Origin: Gordonibacter massiliensis (ex Traore et al. 2017)
GTDB lineage: Bacteria > Actinomycetota > Coriobacteriia > Coriobacteriales > Eggerthellaceae
DNA length: 64,000 bases
Assembly (NCBI GenBank): GCA_900170005.1
Contig: LT827128.1
Location: 372,001 to 436,000 of the forward strand
Reading direction: 5' to 3'
Part shown: positions 26,466 through 34,796 of the stretch, one piece after another
Numbering within the stretch: the first letter of the stretch is position 1
Layout: the number at the start of each line of letters is the position of its first letter
The notes under the pieces: generated by a model
What the model was told of the DNA's origin: nothing
Seen by the model: the letters and a program-made list of their open reading frames with translations, nothing else
The model's database searches: none
Translations under genes and position numbers: made by a program

Positions 26466-27992
26466 TCAGAGAATGGGAGGGCAGCTCTCGGCCGTGTCGT
26501 CGTTGGCTTCTTGCTGCTCCACGATGTCGATAAGCTCCTGCTGCGAATGGATGCCCATCTTCTGGTAGATATGGTACGTGTGCGTTTTGATGGTGCGCTC
26601 GGCAACGTAGAGCTGATCGGCGATATGGCGGGCGTTTCGCCCTTTCACCAGGAAGAACAGTATCTCGCCTTCGCGGGGAGTCAGGTTGTACGTTCGGGTT
26701 GCCTCGGCGCATTTGTGCTTGTAATGCTGCTCGATTACCAGTTCGGGGGTCGGCCCCTGCGCGCTTTCGGGGGGTGTTTGGTCTTTGGCGGGGTCGGGAG
26801 CGTCTGCGGTGATTGGGTATTTGTCGGGATTGACGGTAGCCACGGGGATGTAGATGCACACCAGCACGATCAGGATCATGGCCGCGACGGTGAGCCATCC
26901 TTTTCCGAACTCCGTTGCTACGAAGGCGCCCGCGAACCAACCGAGCGCCTGTCCGAGAACGATGAATATACGGCCTCGAGCGAAGCAGTAGCAGGGCGAT
27001 ATGGAGAGCAGGGTGCCGCGCAAGGAGAGAACCGACGCGTTCGTGTAGTCGAGCAGGTACAGGATGACGAAAAGCGGGAGAGCGGCGACGGTGTTCCACG
27101 GAGCCTGCAGGAACCCCGAGATGATAAGACCGCAAATCAAGAAAGGCAGCAGCACGAGCTGGACCCTTCCCATGGCCAGCAGCCCGGGGGCCTTTTTGTG
27201 CAAGACGAAGAATATGAGCGCCACGCAAACGAACGCCAGGCCCATGATCGTAGGGGGCAGGACGCCTTTGCTGATGCGCGCGACAACAAGCCCGGCTATC
27301 ACGCCGCACATCATGCCGTCCACCGTCATGATGTAGGACCCGTTCGCGCTGTACCTGCTCGTTTCGGCAAGCCAGCGTTCATCGCGCTCGCTTGTAGCCT
27401 CGGTGCCGCTCGGCGGCGAGGCCAAAAGCAACGCGAACGAGCATGCGCAAAGCAGCAAGAACACCGTCAAGCCGACGAAGGACGGCATGGCCAGCACGCC
27501 GGTTACGATGCAACCTGCCAATCCGAACGACCACAGATTGGCCGAGCGGATGCGCTCTTCGCCAAGCGAGCTGCGGAGGTCGGCCCAGGTGCACGAAAAG
27601 TAGGCGCTCGCCGCACCTTGGATCGCCCAGAGCGTGAACTGCAGTGCCAGGGGGAAGGCGAGTTCCAGTGCGGTTTCAAGCAGAACGGCGGCGGGCAACA
27701 GAAGCTGCAGGACCAAGAAGACGGCTTGGGCGCGCCTCGAAGAAACAAACTCGTTTCTGCGCTTGATAAAACGCGTGATGACGAAATAGAATCCCGCCAT
27801 CGAGGCGAACATCGTGCCGTGGGTGAGGCCGTGCATGACGGGAGTGTTGGTTCCGGGCGTCGCGAGCAACGGGCTGAAAGCGGCCAGCAGCACCGAGGCC
27901 GAGAAGAGCGTGAATCCCGCAATGCCGGCCAACTCCCTTTCGCTGTAGCTGCTCTCCTTGCGAGGACTTCCGTTTTTGGTGATTTCGGCCAT
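26466..27992 (-). CDS. LuxR regulator fused to a 12-helix membrane domain
   Basis: 508 residues. About twelve hydrophobic segments (residues 20-425) form an MFS-like membrane domain. After a Pro/Ala/Gln linker the C-terminal 70 residues are a LuxR HTH (LTPREGEILFFLVKGRNARHI, AERTIKTHTYHIYQKMGI). Such membrane-bound one-component regulators are abundant in Eggerthellaceae, where they often sit beside molybdoenzyme genes. It probably senses a ligand at the membrane and controls the locus that follows. ATG at 27992 has GAGGGG; it is divergent from the MFS gene. Confidence 0.88.
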   Translation of the reverse strand: MAEITKNGSPRKESSYSERELAGIAGFTLFSASVLLAAFSPLLATPGTNTPVMHGLTHGTMFASMAGFYFVITRFIKRRNEFVSSRRAQAVFLVLQLLLPAAVLLETALELAFPLALQFTLWAIQGAASAYFSCTWADLRSSLGEERIRSANLWSFGLAGCIVTGVLAMPSFVGLTVFLLLCACSFALLLASPPSGTEATSERDERWLAETSRYSANGSYIMTVDGMMCGVIAGLVVARISKGVLPPTIMGLAFVCVALIFFVLHKKAPGLLAMGRVQLVLLPFLICGLIISGFLQAPWNTVAALPLFVILYLLDYTNASVLSLRGTLLSISPCYCFARGRIFIVLGQALGWFAGAFVATEFGKGWLTVAAMILIVLVCIYIPVATVNPDKYPITADAPDPAKDQTPPESAQGPTPELVIEQHYKHKCAEATRTYNLTPREGEILFFLVKGRNARHIADQLYVAERTIKTHTYHIYQKMGIHSQQELIDIVEQQEANDDTAESCPPIL

Positions 27993-28358
27993 GGCTGCGT
28001 GTCCCCTCCCCCTGATTCCACGTACCCGTCCGAAACGCCTGCATGCAGAACGGCCCGGGAGGCTTCGCTCCCGTTGCGTTGCTGGATGGGTTTCGGATAT
28101 ATCGTATTCTATCGTGCGCGCCATGCTATCGAGAGTACGTTTTTTCGTTTCGGGGCCCGTGGCGTCGATTTAATCCTCTGAGTAGCAAGACAAAAACCGC
28201 ATACGGGGCAATCATGGCTCGACAACAACGGCGGATCCGGCGGCGCGAGGGGGCGCGAGAGCGGAAACGCGCTTTCGGAGAACCGTCAATCCAAGGTCGA
28301 GGTGCTTCATACGGTGCGGTGCGAAAGGGTGCTTTCGCCGTGCGCAGGGGGTGGTGTC
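27993..28358. other. Divergent promoter region
   Basis: 366 nt between the LuxR regulator (minus) and MFS transporter (plus). AT-richer sequence at 28085-28140 (ATATCGTATTCTATCG) is the likely promoter area. No gene or perfect dyad seen. Confidence 0.4.
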
Positions 28359-29606
28359 GTGAAGGAAACGCTTCGCAGATTCTTGTCCTACTTCAGAATA
28401 GAGCATGCGTTGGTCCTCGTGCCGGTGTTCGGTTTCGCGGTGTACGACAGCGTGTTCTCGGCCTTCTCGTCGATTCTGGGCGTGTTGGGCGATGCGTACC
28501 CCGACGTGCCGCGCACGGCCATCCAGATGGTGCTCTCGGTTCCTCCGCTGGTGAGCATACCCGGAACGCTTCTGTCGGGTTTTCTGTCCTCGTACGTTCG
28601 CAAGAAGCGCATCGCCGAGTTCGCGCTGGCCATCATATTCATCGGCGGCATGATCCCCGTCGTGTTCCGCACCCCCAGCATCTACGCACTGTTCGCTTGC
28701 AGTGCCTGCGTGGGGCTGGGCCAGGGATTGCTGCATCCCATGGCGAACGCCTTCATCTGCCAAACATGGGATGACGACGGCGAGCGAAGCCGCGCGCTGG
28801 GGTTCAAGCAGGCGTTCAATTTCATGGGCGAGGCGCTGGTCGCCTTGCTCGTGGGGTTTCTGGCGCTTTCGCATTGGGGCAACGCGTTTTTAGTGTACCT
28901 CGGCGTGATCCCCGTTTTCCTCATTGCCCGGTTCGCGCTTCCCGAAGGCGATCTGGACAAACGGTTGATCGACAGGAAAAGCCGCGCGGCCGGGTTGAAG
29001 GAGCTGTTCAAGCCGAAGGCGGTTTACCTGTTCGCGCTGTTCTTCTTCGCCATGATGTGCTTGTACGGGTTCCACACCAACATCGCCATGCTGGTTCAGG
29101 AACGACGCCTGGGAACGACGGCCGACGTTTCCGTGGTGGCGTCGTGCGTCAGCATCGTGTCCTTCTTGGTGGGCATCGCCTACGGAAAGCTTTCGAAAGC
29201 GTTCGGGGCCGCCACGCTGTGCGTCGGTTTCGGATGCTTGGCTTCGGGCATGCTCGCCGTGTCCCTTTTCGGCTACAGCTTTCCCGTGGTCGTTGCGGGC
29301 GGCGTCCTGTTCGGCTTCGGCTCGGGCGTGCAGCAGATCAGCTCCATCTACTACATCTCGAAGACGGTCGACAAAAGCGTCGTGACCATGGCCATATCGG
29401 TTCTGGTGTCGTTCGTCTCGTTCGGCGCGACCTTGTCGCCCCTCGTCATCAACGGCTTGCAAGGGCTCGTGTTCGGAACGGAGTCGGCCTCGGGGTCGCT
29501 TGCGGTGGCGGGGTGCGGCTTCGCGGTGCTCGTAATGGTGGAAGGCGCCCGCACGCTGTTGAAAAAGAAGCGCGACCGGGGTTCGGAGCTCGTGCGCCGC
29601 AGCTAA
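28359..29606 (+). CDS. MFS transporter
   Basis: 415 residues from a GTG with AGGGGGTG upstream. Twelve hydrophobic segments; the loop between helices 2 and 3 has FLSSYVRKKRIAEF, a variant of the MFS GXXXD(R/K)XGRR motif. Substrate unknown. Divergent from the LuxR sensor and upstream of the molybdoenzyme cluster, so uptake or export of the same small aromatic or carboxylic substrate is plausible (inference). Confidence 0.85.
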   Translation: MKETLRRFLSYFRIEHALVLVPVFGFAVYDSVFSAFSSILGVLGDAYPDVPRTAIQMVLSVPPLVSIPGTLLSGFLSSYVRKKRIAEFALAIIFIGGMIPVVFRTPSIYALFACSACVGLGQGLLHPMANAFICQTWDDDGERSRALGFKQAFNFMGEALVALLVGFLALSHWGNAFLVYLGVIPVFLIARFALPEGDLDKRLIDRKSRAAGLKELFKPKAVYLFALFFFAMMCLYGFHTNIAMLVQERRLGTTADVSVVASCVSIVSFLVGIAYGKLSKAFGAATLCVGFGCLASGMLAVSLFGYSFPVVVAGGVLFGFGSGVQQISSIYYISKTVDKSVVTMAISVLVSFVSFGATLSPLVINGLQGLVFGTESASGSLAVAGCGFAVLVMVEGARTLLKKKRDRGSELVRRS

Positions 29607-29836
29607 TACCCAGAGTATCGCATTGAGGTGAACGTGCAATAAAAAGCCAGATCATCGCACGTGTTCGACATTAATACCAAGCAGCAGATGCGCCGGGCGG
29701 CCAAACGATGGAAACTCGTTCGCGTCGCAGCCGCACCGCAGGACGCGAACCGCAGGGCGGTGCGGAGACGGCTTGACAAGGGGGACGGCGGGGACGGGTT
29801 GCGGGCCTCGCGGAGATTCGAGGAAGGAAGGTTCAT

Positions 29837-30073
29837 ATGGCAGATCAAGAGTTGCTCGCTCGGTACGCGCCGACGATCGATTCGCCGGAGACGAAGGAGG
29901 CCTATCTGCTCGACGGCGCGCTTTTCATTCGCCATGAGTTCCGAGATCCAGCCGAGCTTCAGACGCGCATGACCTATCACAAGGTGGGAGAGGACAACGT
30001 CGTCTCGAACGACAATCTCGTCATGTTGGGGGTATGGGCGCGCGCGCAGAAGCAGGGCGAGCAGGTCAAGTAA
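29837..30073 (+). CDS. Small conserved protein upstream of molybdoenzyme 1 (78 aa)
   Basis: 78 residues, acidic, soluble, no Cys. LLARYAPTIDSPETKEAYLLDGALFIRHEF is a coherent amphipathic pattern. GAGGAAGGAAGG precedes the ATG. Thirty nt before the molybdoenzyme start and surely co-transcribed. Could be an accessory or structural subunit; no family recognised. The 29607-29836 spacer holds an ATACCCAGAGTAT dyad at 29608-29620 and otherwise nothing clear. Confidence 0.65.
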   Translation: MADQELLARYAPTIDSPETKEAYLLDGALFIRHEFRDPAELQTRMTYHKVGEDNVVSNDNLVMLGVWARAQKQGEQVK

Positions 30074-30103
30074 GACGAGAGAGAACGCTGAAAGGAGATT
30101 TGC

Positions 30104-32416
30104 ATGAGAGAATGCTTCGATCCCCAGGTCTACAAGAAAGACTGGCAGTACCAAGAAGGGGATCTGACCGTCACGCGCACGTGCCAATGGTCGGCCCCAG
30201 GCTGCCATCAGGGCTGCAGCATCCTGTTCTACACTGACAAGGACGGCAAGCTGGTCAAGGTCGAAGGCGATCCGAACTCCCCGGTGACGGACGGCCGCCT
30301 GTGCATGCGCTGCCTTGCCATGGTGGAGGCCGTGTACCATCCCGACCGCATCGTCCATCCGATGAAGCGCGCCCGCGAGGACCGCGGCAAAGACGCGTGG
30401 GAGCAGATCACCATGGACGAGGCCTACGAGCTGTGCATCGAGATGGTGAAGGACACCACCGAGAAGTACGGGGCGAAGTCCATCTGCACCGGTGCCGGAA
30501 CGGGCCGCAACGCCACGTGGCAGTCCAACGTGCTGGGGCAGGGCGCCTTCGGCACGCCGAACGACAACTGCGGCCTTCTGGCGGGCAACTGCTGCTACAC
30601 GCCGCGCATGCAGGGCATGAACGCGGTTTTGGGAGACACGTTCATCGCCGACTGCGGGCAGTTGAACGAGGCGCGTTTCGACCATCCCGAGTACCGCCGC
30701 CCCGACCTGTTCATAATCTGGGGAAACAACCCGCTGCGCGCCAACGCCGACGGCTTCTTCGGCCACTGGATAATCGACTGTATGCGCCGCGGCTCCGAGC
30801 TGTTCGTCGTCGACCCGCAGGTTACGTGGCTGTCTGCCCACGCGAGGCTGTACGTGCAGGTGCGTCCGGGCACCGATGCGGCGCTCGCGCTGGCCATCGG
30901 CCACGTGATGATCGAGGAAGAGCTCTACGACAAGGAGTTCGTCGATTGCTGGTGCTACGGCTTCGACGAGTACCGCGAGCGCGTCAAGGATTGGACGCCC
31001 GAGCGCGCCGCCGAGATATGCTGGTGCCCGGCTGAGAAGATATACGAGGCCGCGCGCCTCATCGGCACCGCCGGCGTCACCACGCTCCAGTGGGGCGTGG
31101 CGTTCGACCAGACCAAGTGGGCGAACGGCACGGCGCACGCGGCCGTGGCGGTGCAGGCGCTCACCGGCAACATCGACAACCCGGGCGGCTTCGTGGGCAT
31201 CAACTTCGGCTACGTGCAGTCTGACATCCGCGAGAACATCGCCAAGAGCCTGCCCAGCGTCCGCGAAGGCCGCTTGGGCGACGACGGCAACTGGGGCCTC
31301 ATGAACGCCGTGGGCAAGGGCGGGCACGCCATCCCCGAGGCCATCTTGGACGCGGCCGAGACGGGCAAGCCGTATCCGGTGAAGATGCTGTTCATGTGCT
31401 CCACCACGGCGTTCACCAACATGGCGGGCCAGGCGCGGCGCGTGTACGACGTGTACCGGGACATGGACCACGTGGTGGTGTGCGACCTGTTCATGACGCC
31501 CACCGCCATGGCCGTGGGCGACCTGTTCATACCCATGGCCATGGGGTGCGAGCGCAATGGCGTGCGCGGCTGGTACACGCCCCTGCGCTCCATCGTGAAG
31601 GTCACGCAGACCGGCGACGCCGTGGGCGACGAGCAGATGATGTTGGAGCTGGGCAAGAAGATGAACCCCGATCTGTTCTACTGGGACGACGTGCCCGAGA
31701 TGTTGGAGTTCTGCACGAACAACATGGCCACCGTCCCCATCCACATCACGTTCAGCGAGCTGCGCGAGAAGGTGATCGTGTACCCCGAGTTCGAGTACTA
31801 CAAGTACAAGACGGGCAAGCTGCGCTTCGACGGCAACCCGGGCTTCAACACGCTGTCCGGGCGCGTGGAGCTGTTCTGCAACATGTACAACAACGTGGGG
31901 ATGGACCCGCTGCCGTACTTCAACGAACCGCCGGAGAGCCCCGTCAACACGCCCGAGCTCTTCGCCGAGTACCCGCTCGTGCTCACGACGGGCCGCCGCT
32001 GCTGGGAGTACTTCCACTCCGAGCATCGCCAGCTGCGCTCCATGCGCGAGTTCCACAAGTGGCCGATGTTCGCCATCAACCCCGAAGACGCCGCTGCCGC
32101 GGGCATCAAGGAGGGCGACTGGGCCGTCATCGAGAACGCCCACGGCAGGGCCATGGAGGTGGCGCACGTCACCGACACCATGATGAAGGGCGTCGTCAGC
32201 GCCGAGCACGGCTGGTGGTTCCCCGAACGGGACAAGGAAGAGCCAACGCTTTTCGGCCTGTGGGAGTCCAACATCAACTGCCTCACGGTGCAAGGGGACT
32301 TCGGGCCCAGCGGATACGGCTCGTCCTACAAGACCCAGCTCTGCAAGGTTTACCCGGCACCGGAAGGCTACGGCGCCGAATTCGAGAAGATGTACGCCGA
32401 GCATCACAACCTTTAG
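30104..32416 (+). CDS. Molybdopterin oxidoreductase catalytic subunit 1 (DMSO reductase superfamily)
   Basis: 770 residues, no signal peptide, so cytoplasmic. N-terminal Fe-S region has Cys27, Cys34, Cys38, Cys67 and Cys70 (APGCHQGC and GRLCMRC). The Mo-bisMGD domains follow: AYHP-like dock, FIIWGNNPLRANADG, FVVDPQVTW, TGNIDNPGGF, and the C-terminal cap with LVLTTGRR, EGDWAVIENAHGR and AEHGWWFPE. Cys164 (GNCCYTPRM) aligns with Cys163 of the second enzyme and is the likely Mo ligand. Architecture recalls soluble two-subunit enzymes such as pyrogallol transhydroxylase and catechol dehydroxylases. Substrate unknown. Confidence 0.9.
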   Translation: MRECFDPQVYKKDWQYQEGDLTVTRTCQWSAPGCHQGCSILFYTDKDGKLVKVEGDPNSPVTDGRLCMRCLAMVEAVYHPDRIVHPMKRAREDRGKDAWEQITMDEAYELCIEMVKDTTEKYGAKSICTGAGTGRNATWQSNVLGQGAFGTPNDNCGLLAGNCCYTPRMQGMNAVLGDTFIADCGQLNEARFDHPEYRRPDLFIIWGNNPLRANADGFFGHWIIDCMRRGSELFVVDPQVTWLSAHARLYVQVRPGTDAALALAIGHVMIEEELYDKEFVDCWCYGFDEYRERVKDWTPERAAEICWCPAEKIYEAARLIGTAGVTTLQWGVAFDQTKWANGTAHAAVAVQALTGNIDNPGGFVGINFGYVQSDIRENIAKSLPSVREGRLGDDGNWGLMNAVGKGGHAIPEAILDAAETGKPYPVKMLFMCSTTAFTNMAGQARRVYDVYRDMDHVVVCDLFMTPTAMAVGDLFIPMAMGCERNGVRGWYTPLRSIVKVTQTGDAVGDEQMMLELGKKMNPDLFYWDDVPEMLEFCTNNMATVPIHITFSELREKVIVYPEFEYYKYKTGKLRFDGNPGFNTLSGRVELFCNMYNNVGMDPLPYFNEPPESPVNTPELFAEYPLVLTTGRRCWEYFHSEHRQLRSMREFHKWPMFAINPEDAAAAGIKEGDWAVIENAHGRAMEVAHVTDTMMKGVVSAEHGWWFPERDKEEPTLFGLWESNINCLTVQGDFGPSGYGSSYKTQLCKVYPAPEGYGAEFEKMYAEHHNL

Positions 32417-32448
32417 ACGTCGTCGCACAGGGAAAGGAGATCGGGCTC

Positions 32449-32781
32449 ATGACACAACAGGGTCTTTTGATCGATTACGAGTTCTGCACGGGCTGCCACG
32501 CCTGCGAGATGGCGTGCAAGGTGGAGAAGGGCCTCGGGGAAGGCGAGTGGGGCATCAAGCTCGCCGAGATCGGCCCGTGGAAATTGGACGGCGACGTATG
32601 GGAGTGGGACTACGTGCCCATGCCCACGCAGCGTTGCGACCTGTGCGCCGAGCGCACGCGCGCGGGCAAGGTTCCCGCCTGCGTGCATCATTGCCAGTCG
32701 CTGGCCATGGAGTTCGGACCCGTCGACGAGCTTGCCAGGAAAGTGACCAAGCCGCGCATGGTCCTGTTCTCGGTCCAATAA
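32449..32781 (+). CDS. Small 2x[4Fe-4S] ferredoxin subunit 1
   Basis: 110 residues. Cys13, 16, 19 and 23 (CTGCHACEMAC) form one set; Cys63, 66, 78 and 82 (CDLC and CVHHC) form the second, so two [4Fe-4S] clusters, half the number in DmsB/PsrB-type subunits. AAAGGAG precedes the ATG, 32 nt after the catalytic subunit. It should pass electrons to molybdoenzyme 1 in the cytoplasm; no membrane anchor gene follows. Confidence 0.9.
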   Translation: MTQQGLLIDYEFCTGCHACEMACKVEKGLGEGEWGIKLAEIGPWKLDGDVWEWDYVPMPTQRCDLCAERTRAGKVPACVHHCQSLAMEFGPVDELARKVTKPRMVLFSVQ

Positions 32782-32789
32782 GGTCATCG

Positions 32790-32824
32790 CCTCCGCGGCG
32801 TCTCGAGGAGGGGCGCCGCGGAGG
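32790..32824 (+). terminator. Hairpin between ferredoxin 1 and symporter genes
   Basis: CCTCCGCGGCG (32790-32800) pairs with CGCCGCGGAGG (32814-32824), 13-nt loop, no T-run. Likely a partial terminator or mRNA-processing hairpin that lowers expression of the downstream genes. Confidence 0.5.
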
Positions 32825-32851
32825 TCAAACTCTTATCAAAGGGGGTTTCGC

Positions 32852-34357
32852 ATGAGCGAGAAAGCATCACAGCTAGGGGAGAGGGCGGTTTCGGCCATCC
32901 AGAACAACGTCACGCAGGCGCTGGGCCTTATCTACGGCCTCGGCATGCTCACGTGGACGGCGTTCAACCAGATGAACAGCAATTATTGGTCGTACTTCCT
33001 CACCGAGATCTGCGGTTTGGAACCCACGGTCATGGGCACGGTCAAGGCGGTCACGGGCGTGGGCGAGTGGTTCTTCGTCATCATCGCCGCCATCATCATC
33101 GAGCGGGTGTGGCTCAAGCACGGCCAGTACCGCAGCTGGCTTTTGGTGGCGCCTCCCGCGACGTTCGTCTGCCTGCTCATGACGTTCGTCGATCCGAGCT
33201 TCCTCGACATGGGCGCCAAAACCGCTTGGATGATCTTCTTCCAGATCGTGGGCGGCTTCTTCTCGAGCTTCTTCATGATAGCCGCCACGTCCATCGTGCC
33301 GGTCATCAGCCGGACCGAGGCCGACCGCACGCTGCTCTCCCAACGCAAAGCGCAGGGCAACATGTTGGTGAAGGTGCTGTTCGCCGCCATATCCCTGCCA
33401 GCCATCCTGGCCATCAACGGGCTGGTGTACCGCGTGCCCGCCGGCGAGAACGCGCAGAACGCCGGTCCTGCCGGCTTCACGGTGCTGGCGCTCGTTTTCG
33501 GCATCATCATGATCGTCATGTTCGTGGTCATGTACAAGCGCATCGACGGCATGGATCCCACGCAGAAGCTGTGCGAGGAGCGCGCCGCGGCCAAGAAGCG
33601 CGGCGAGAAGGTTCCGCCCATCGCCGCCGGAGAGAAGGTCGGCATCGGCGAGATGCTCAAGTACTGGCTCACGAACCTGCCGGCCATCATCGGGCTGTTC
33701 GCCGAGATCATCCGCTTCGTGGCGCAGATGACCATCCAGAGCATGGCCATGTACGTGTTCACCTACGCCTTCGGCGACGTGGCCATGGCCGCCGTCATGC
33801 TCACCGCCTGCAACATCACGGGTCTGGCGGCAACGTTCGTGTCCGAACCCGTCGCTCGCAAGATCGGCATCCGCGCCACCTATCTGGCCGGCATCGGCAT
33901 CTCGTTCGCGTTCTCCGCCGTGTGCATCTTCGTGGGCGCATCGAGCATGATGGCCTTCATCGTGTGCATCTGCGGCATCTACTTCGGCATGAACTTCATG
34001 AACGGAACCATGATGGGCATGCAGTCCAACGCCATCGCCTACGGCGAGTGGCGCGACGGCAAGACCGCCAAGGCGTTCATCATGTCCACGTTCCAATGGT
34101 GCCCGAAGATCGCCAACGCCGTGGCCGGCCTGCTCACCGGGTTCGGCCTGGCCGCCATCGGCTTCGTGTCGGGCATGGAGGCCTCGCCGGAGTTGGCGCA
34201 GGGCATGGTGAACATCATCTGCATCATCCCGGCCGTTTGCTTCGGCATCGCGTTCGCGGCCTTCTTCTTCGGCTACCGCCTGACGCCTAAGAAGATGGAG
34301 CAGATCGCCGTCGACCTCGCAGAGCGCGAGACCCAGAAAAGCGCGGCCGCCGAGTAG
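32852..34357 (+). CDS. GPH/MelB-like cation symporter (MFS_2)
   Basis: 501 residues with about 12 membrane helices. The layout (LGMLTWTAFNQMNSNYWSYFLTEICGL at the first helix, a central charged loop EERAAAKKRGEKVPP, and AIAYGEWRDGKTAKAF in the second half) matches the glycoside-pentoside-hexuronide:cation symporter family, whose E-x-R-x-G-x(R/K) motif is seen as YGEWRDGKTA. Probably imports the molybdoenzyme substrate or exports its product (inference). RBS AAAGGGGG. Confidence 0.85.
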   Translation: MSEKASQLGERAVSAIQNNVTQALGLIYGLGMLTWTAFNQMNSNYWSYFLTEICGLEPTVMGTVKAVTGVGEWFFVIIAAIIIERVWLKHGQYRSWLLVAPPATFVCLLMTFVDPSFLDMGAKTAWMIFFQIVGGFFSSFFMIAATSIVPVISRTEADRTLLSQRKAQGNMLVKVLFAAISLPAILAINGLVYRVPAGENAQNAGPAGFTVLALVFGIIMIVMFVVMYKRIDGMDPTQKLCEERAAAKKRGEKVPPIAAGEKVGIGEMLKYWLTNLPAIIGLFAEIIRFVAQMTIQSMAMYVFTYAFGDVAMAAVMLTACNITGLAATFVSEPVARKIGIRATYLAGIGISFAFSAVCIFVGASSMMAFIVCICGIYFGMNFMNGTMMGMQSNAIAYGEWRDGKTAKAFIMSTFQWCPKIANAVAGLLTGFGLAAIGFVSGMEASPELAQGMVNIICIIPAVCFGIAFAAFFFGYRLTPKKMEQIAVDLAERETQKSAAAE

Positions 34358-34435
34358 CCGGTCGATGCGCTTGTTCGAGTAAAGCGGGCTGCGCGGCTCG
34401 ATTCGCGCGCCCATACTACGGAAAAGAGGATTCCC

Positions 34436-34672
34436 ATGTGCTTCAGACCAGCTGCCATCAGCATGGACAAGACGTGCCCCGCCTGCGGCGCCGTCAACGA
34501 TTTCGCCAACGAGAACTGCGACCAGTGCGGCGCCTCCCTGCCGAGCGCTCCGCCCATCGCGGGCATGCCGGGAGCTCCGGGCGCCCCCGGAGCCCCCGGA
34601 GCCCCCGCTGCGCCCCAAGCTCCTGCGGCGCCGGGCGCGGCGCCTGCGGCGCCCAAGGCGCCCGGCGCGTAG
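34436..34672 (+). CDS. Zinc-ribbon protein with Ala/Pro/Gly tail
   Basis: 78 residues. Cys14, 17, 28 and 31 (CPACG-x10-CDQCG) form a zinc ribbon, followed by about 40 residues of collagen-like GAP/APA repeats, probably disordered. RBS AAGAGGA. Function unknown; position between transporter and trigger-factor paralogue in a co-directional run suggests a role in the same system. A 41-bp tandem duplication spans its 3' end. Confidence 0.65.
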   Translation: MCFRPAAISMDKTCPACGAVNDFANENCDQCGASLPSAPPIAGMPGAPGAPGAPGAPAAPQAPAAPGAAPAAPKAPGA

Positions 34673-34719
34673 CGGGGCCGGCGCCTGCGGCGCCCAAGGC
34701 GCCCGGCGCGTAGCGGGGC
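34637..34719. repeat. 41-bp tandem duplication across a stop codon
   Basis: Two near-identical 41-nt units (34637-34677 and 34678-34718) containing GGCGCCTGCGGCGCCCAAGG. The first copy includes the TAG that ends the zinc-ribbon gene; the second is untranslated. Confidence 0.85.
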
Positions 34720-34796
34720 AAGGGGGGGCGCAGGGCTGCCGCGAGGCGGCTCTCCGCCCCGGCGTGAGACGACATCCGACGACGGTGGGGGCGAGC

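Noticed and set aside
29661-29972. 103-aa frame upstream of molybdoenzyme 1
   Set aside because: Overlaps the better-supported 78-aa gene with a strong RBS and has Arg-rich composition typical of a shadow frame.
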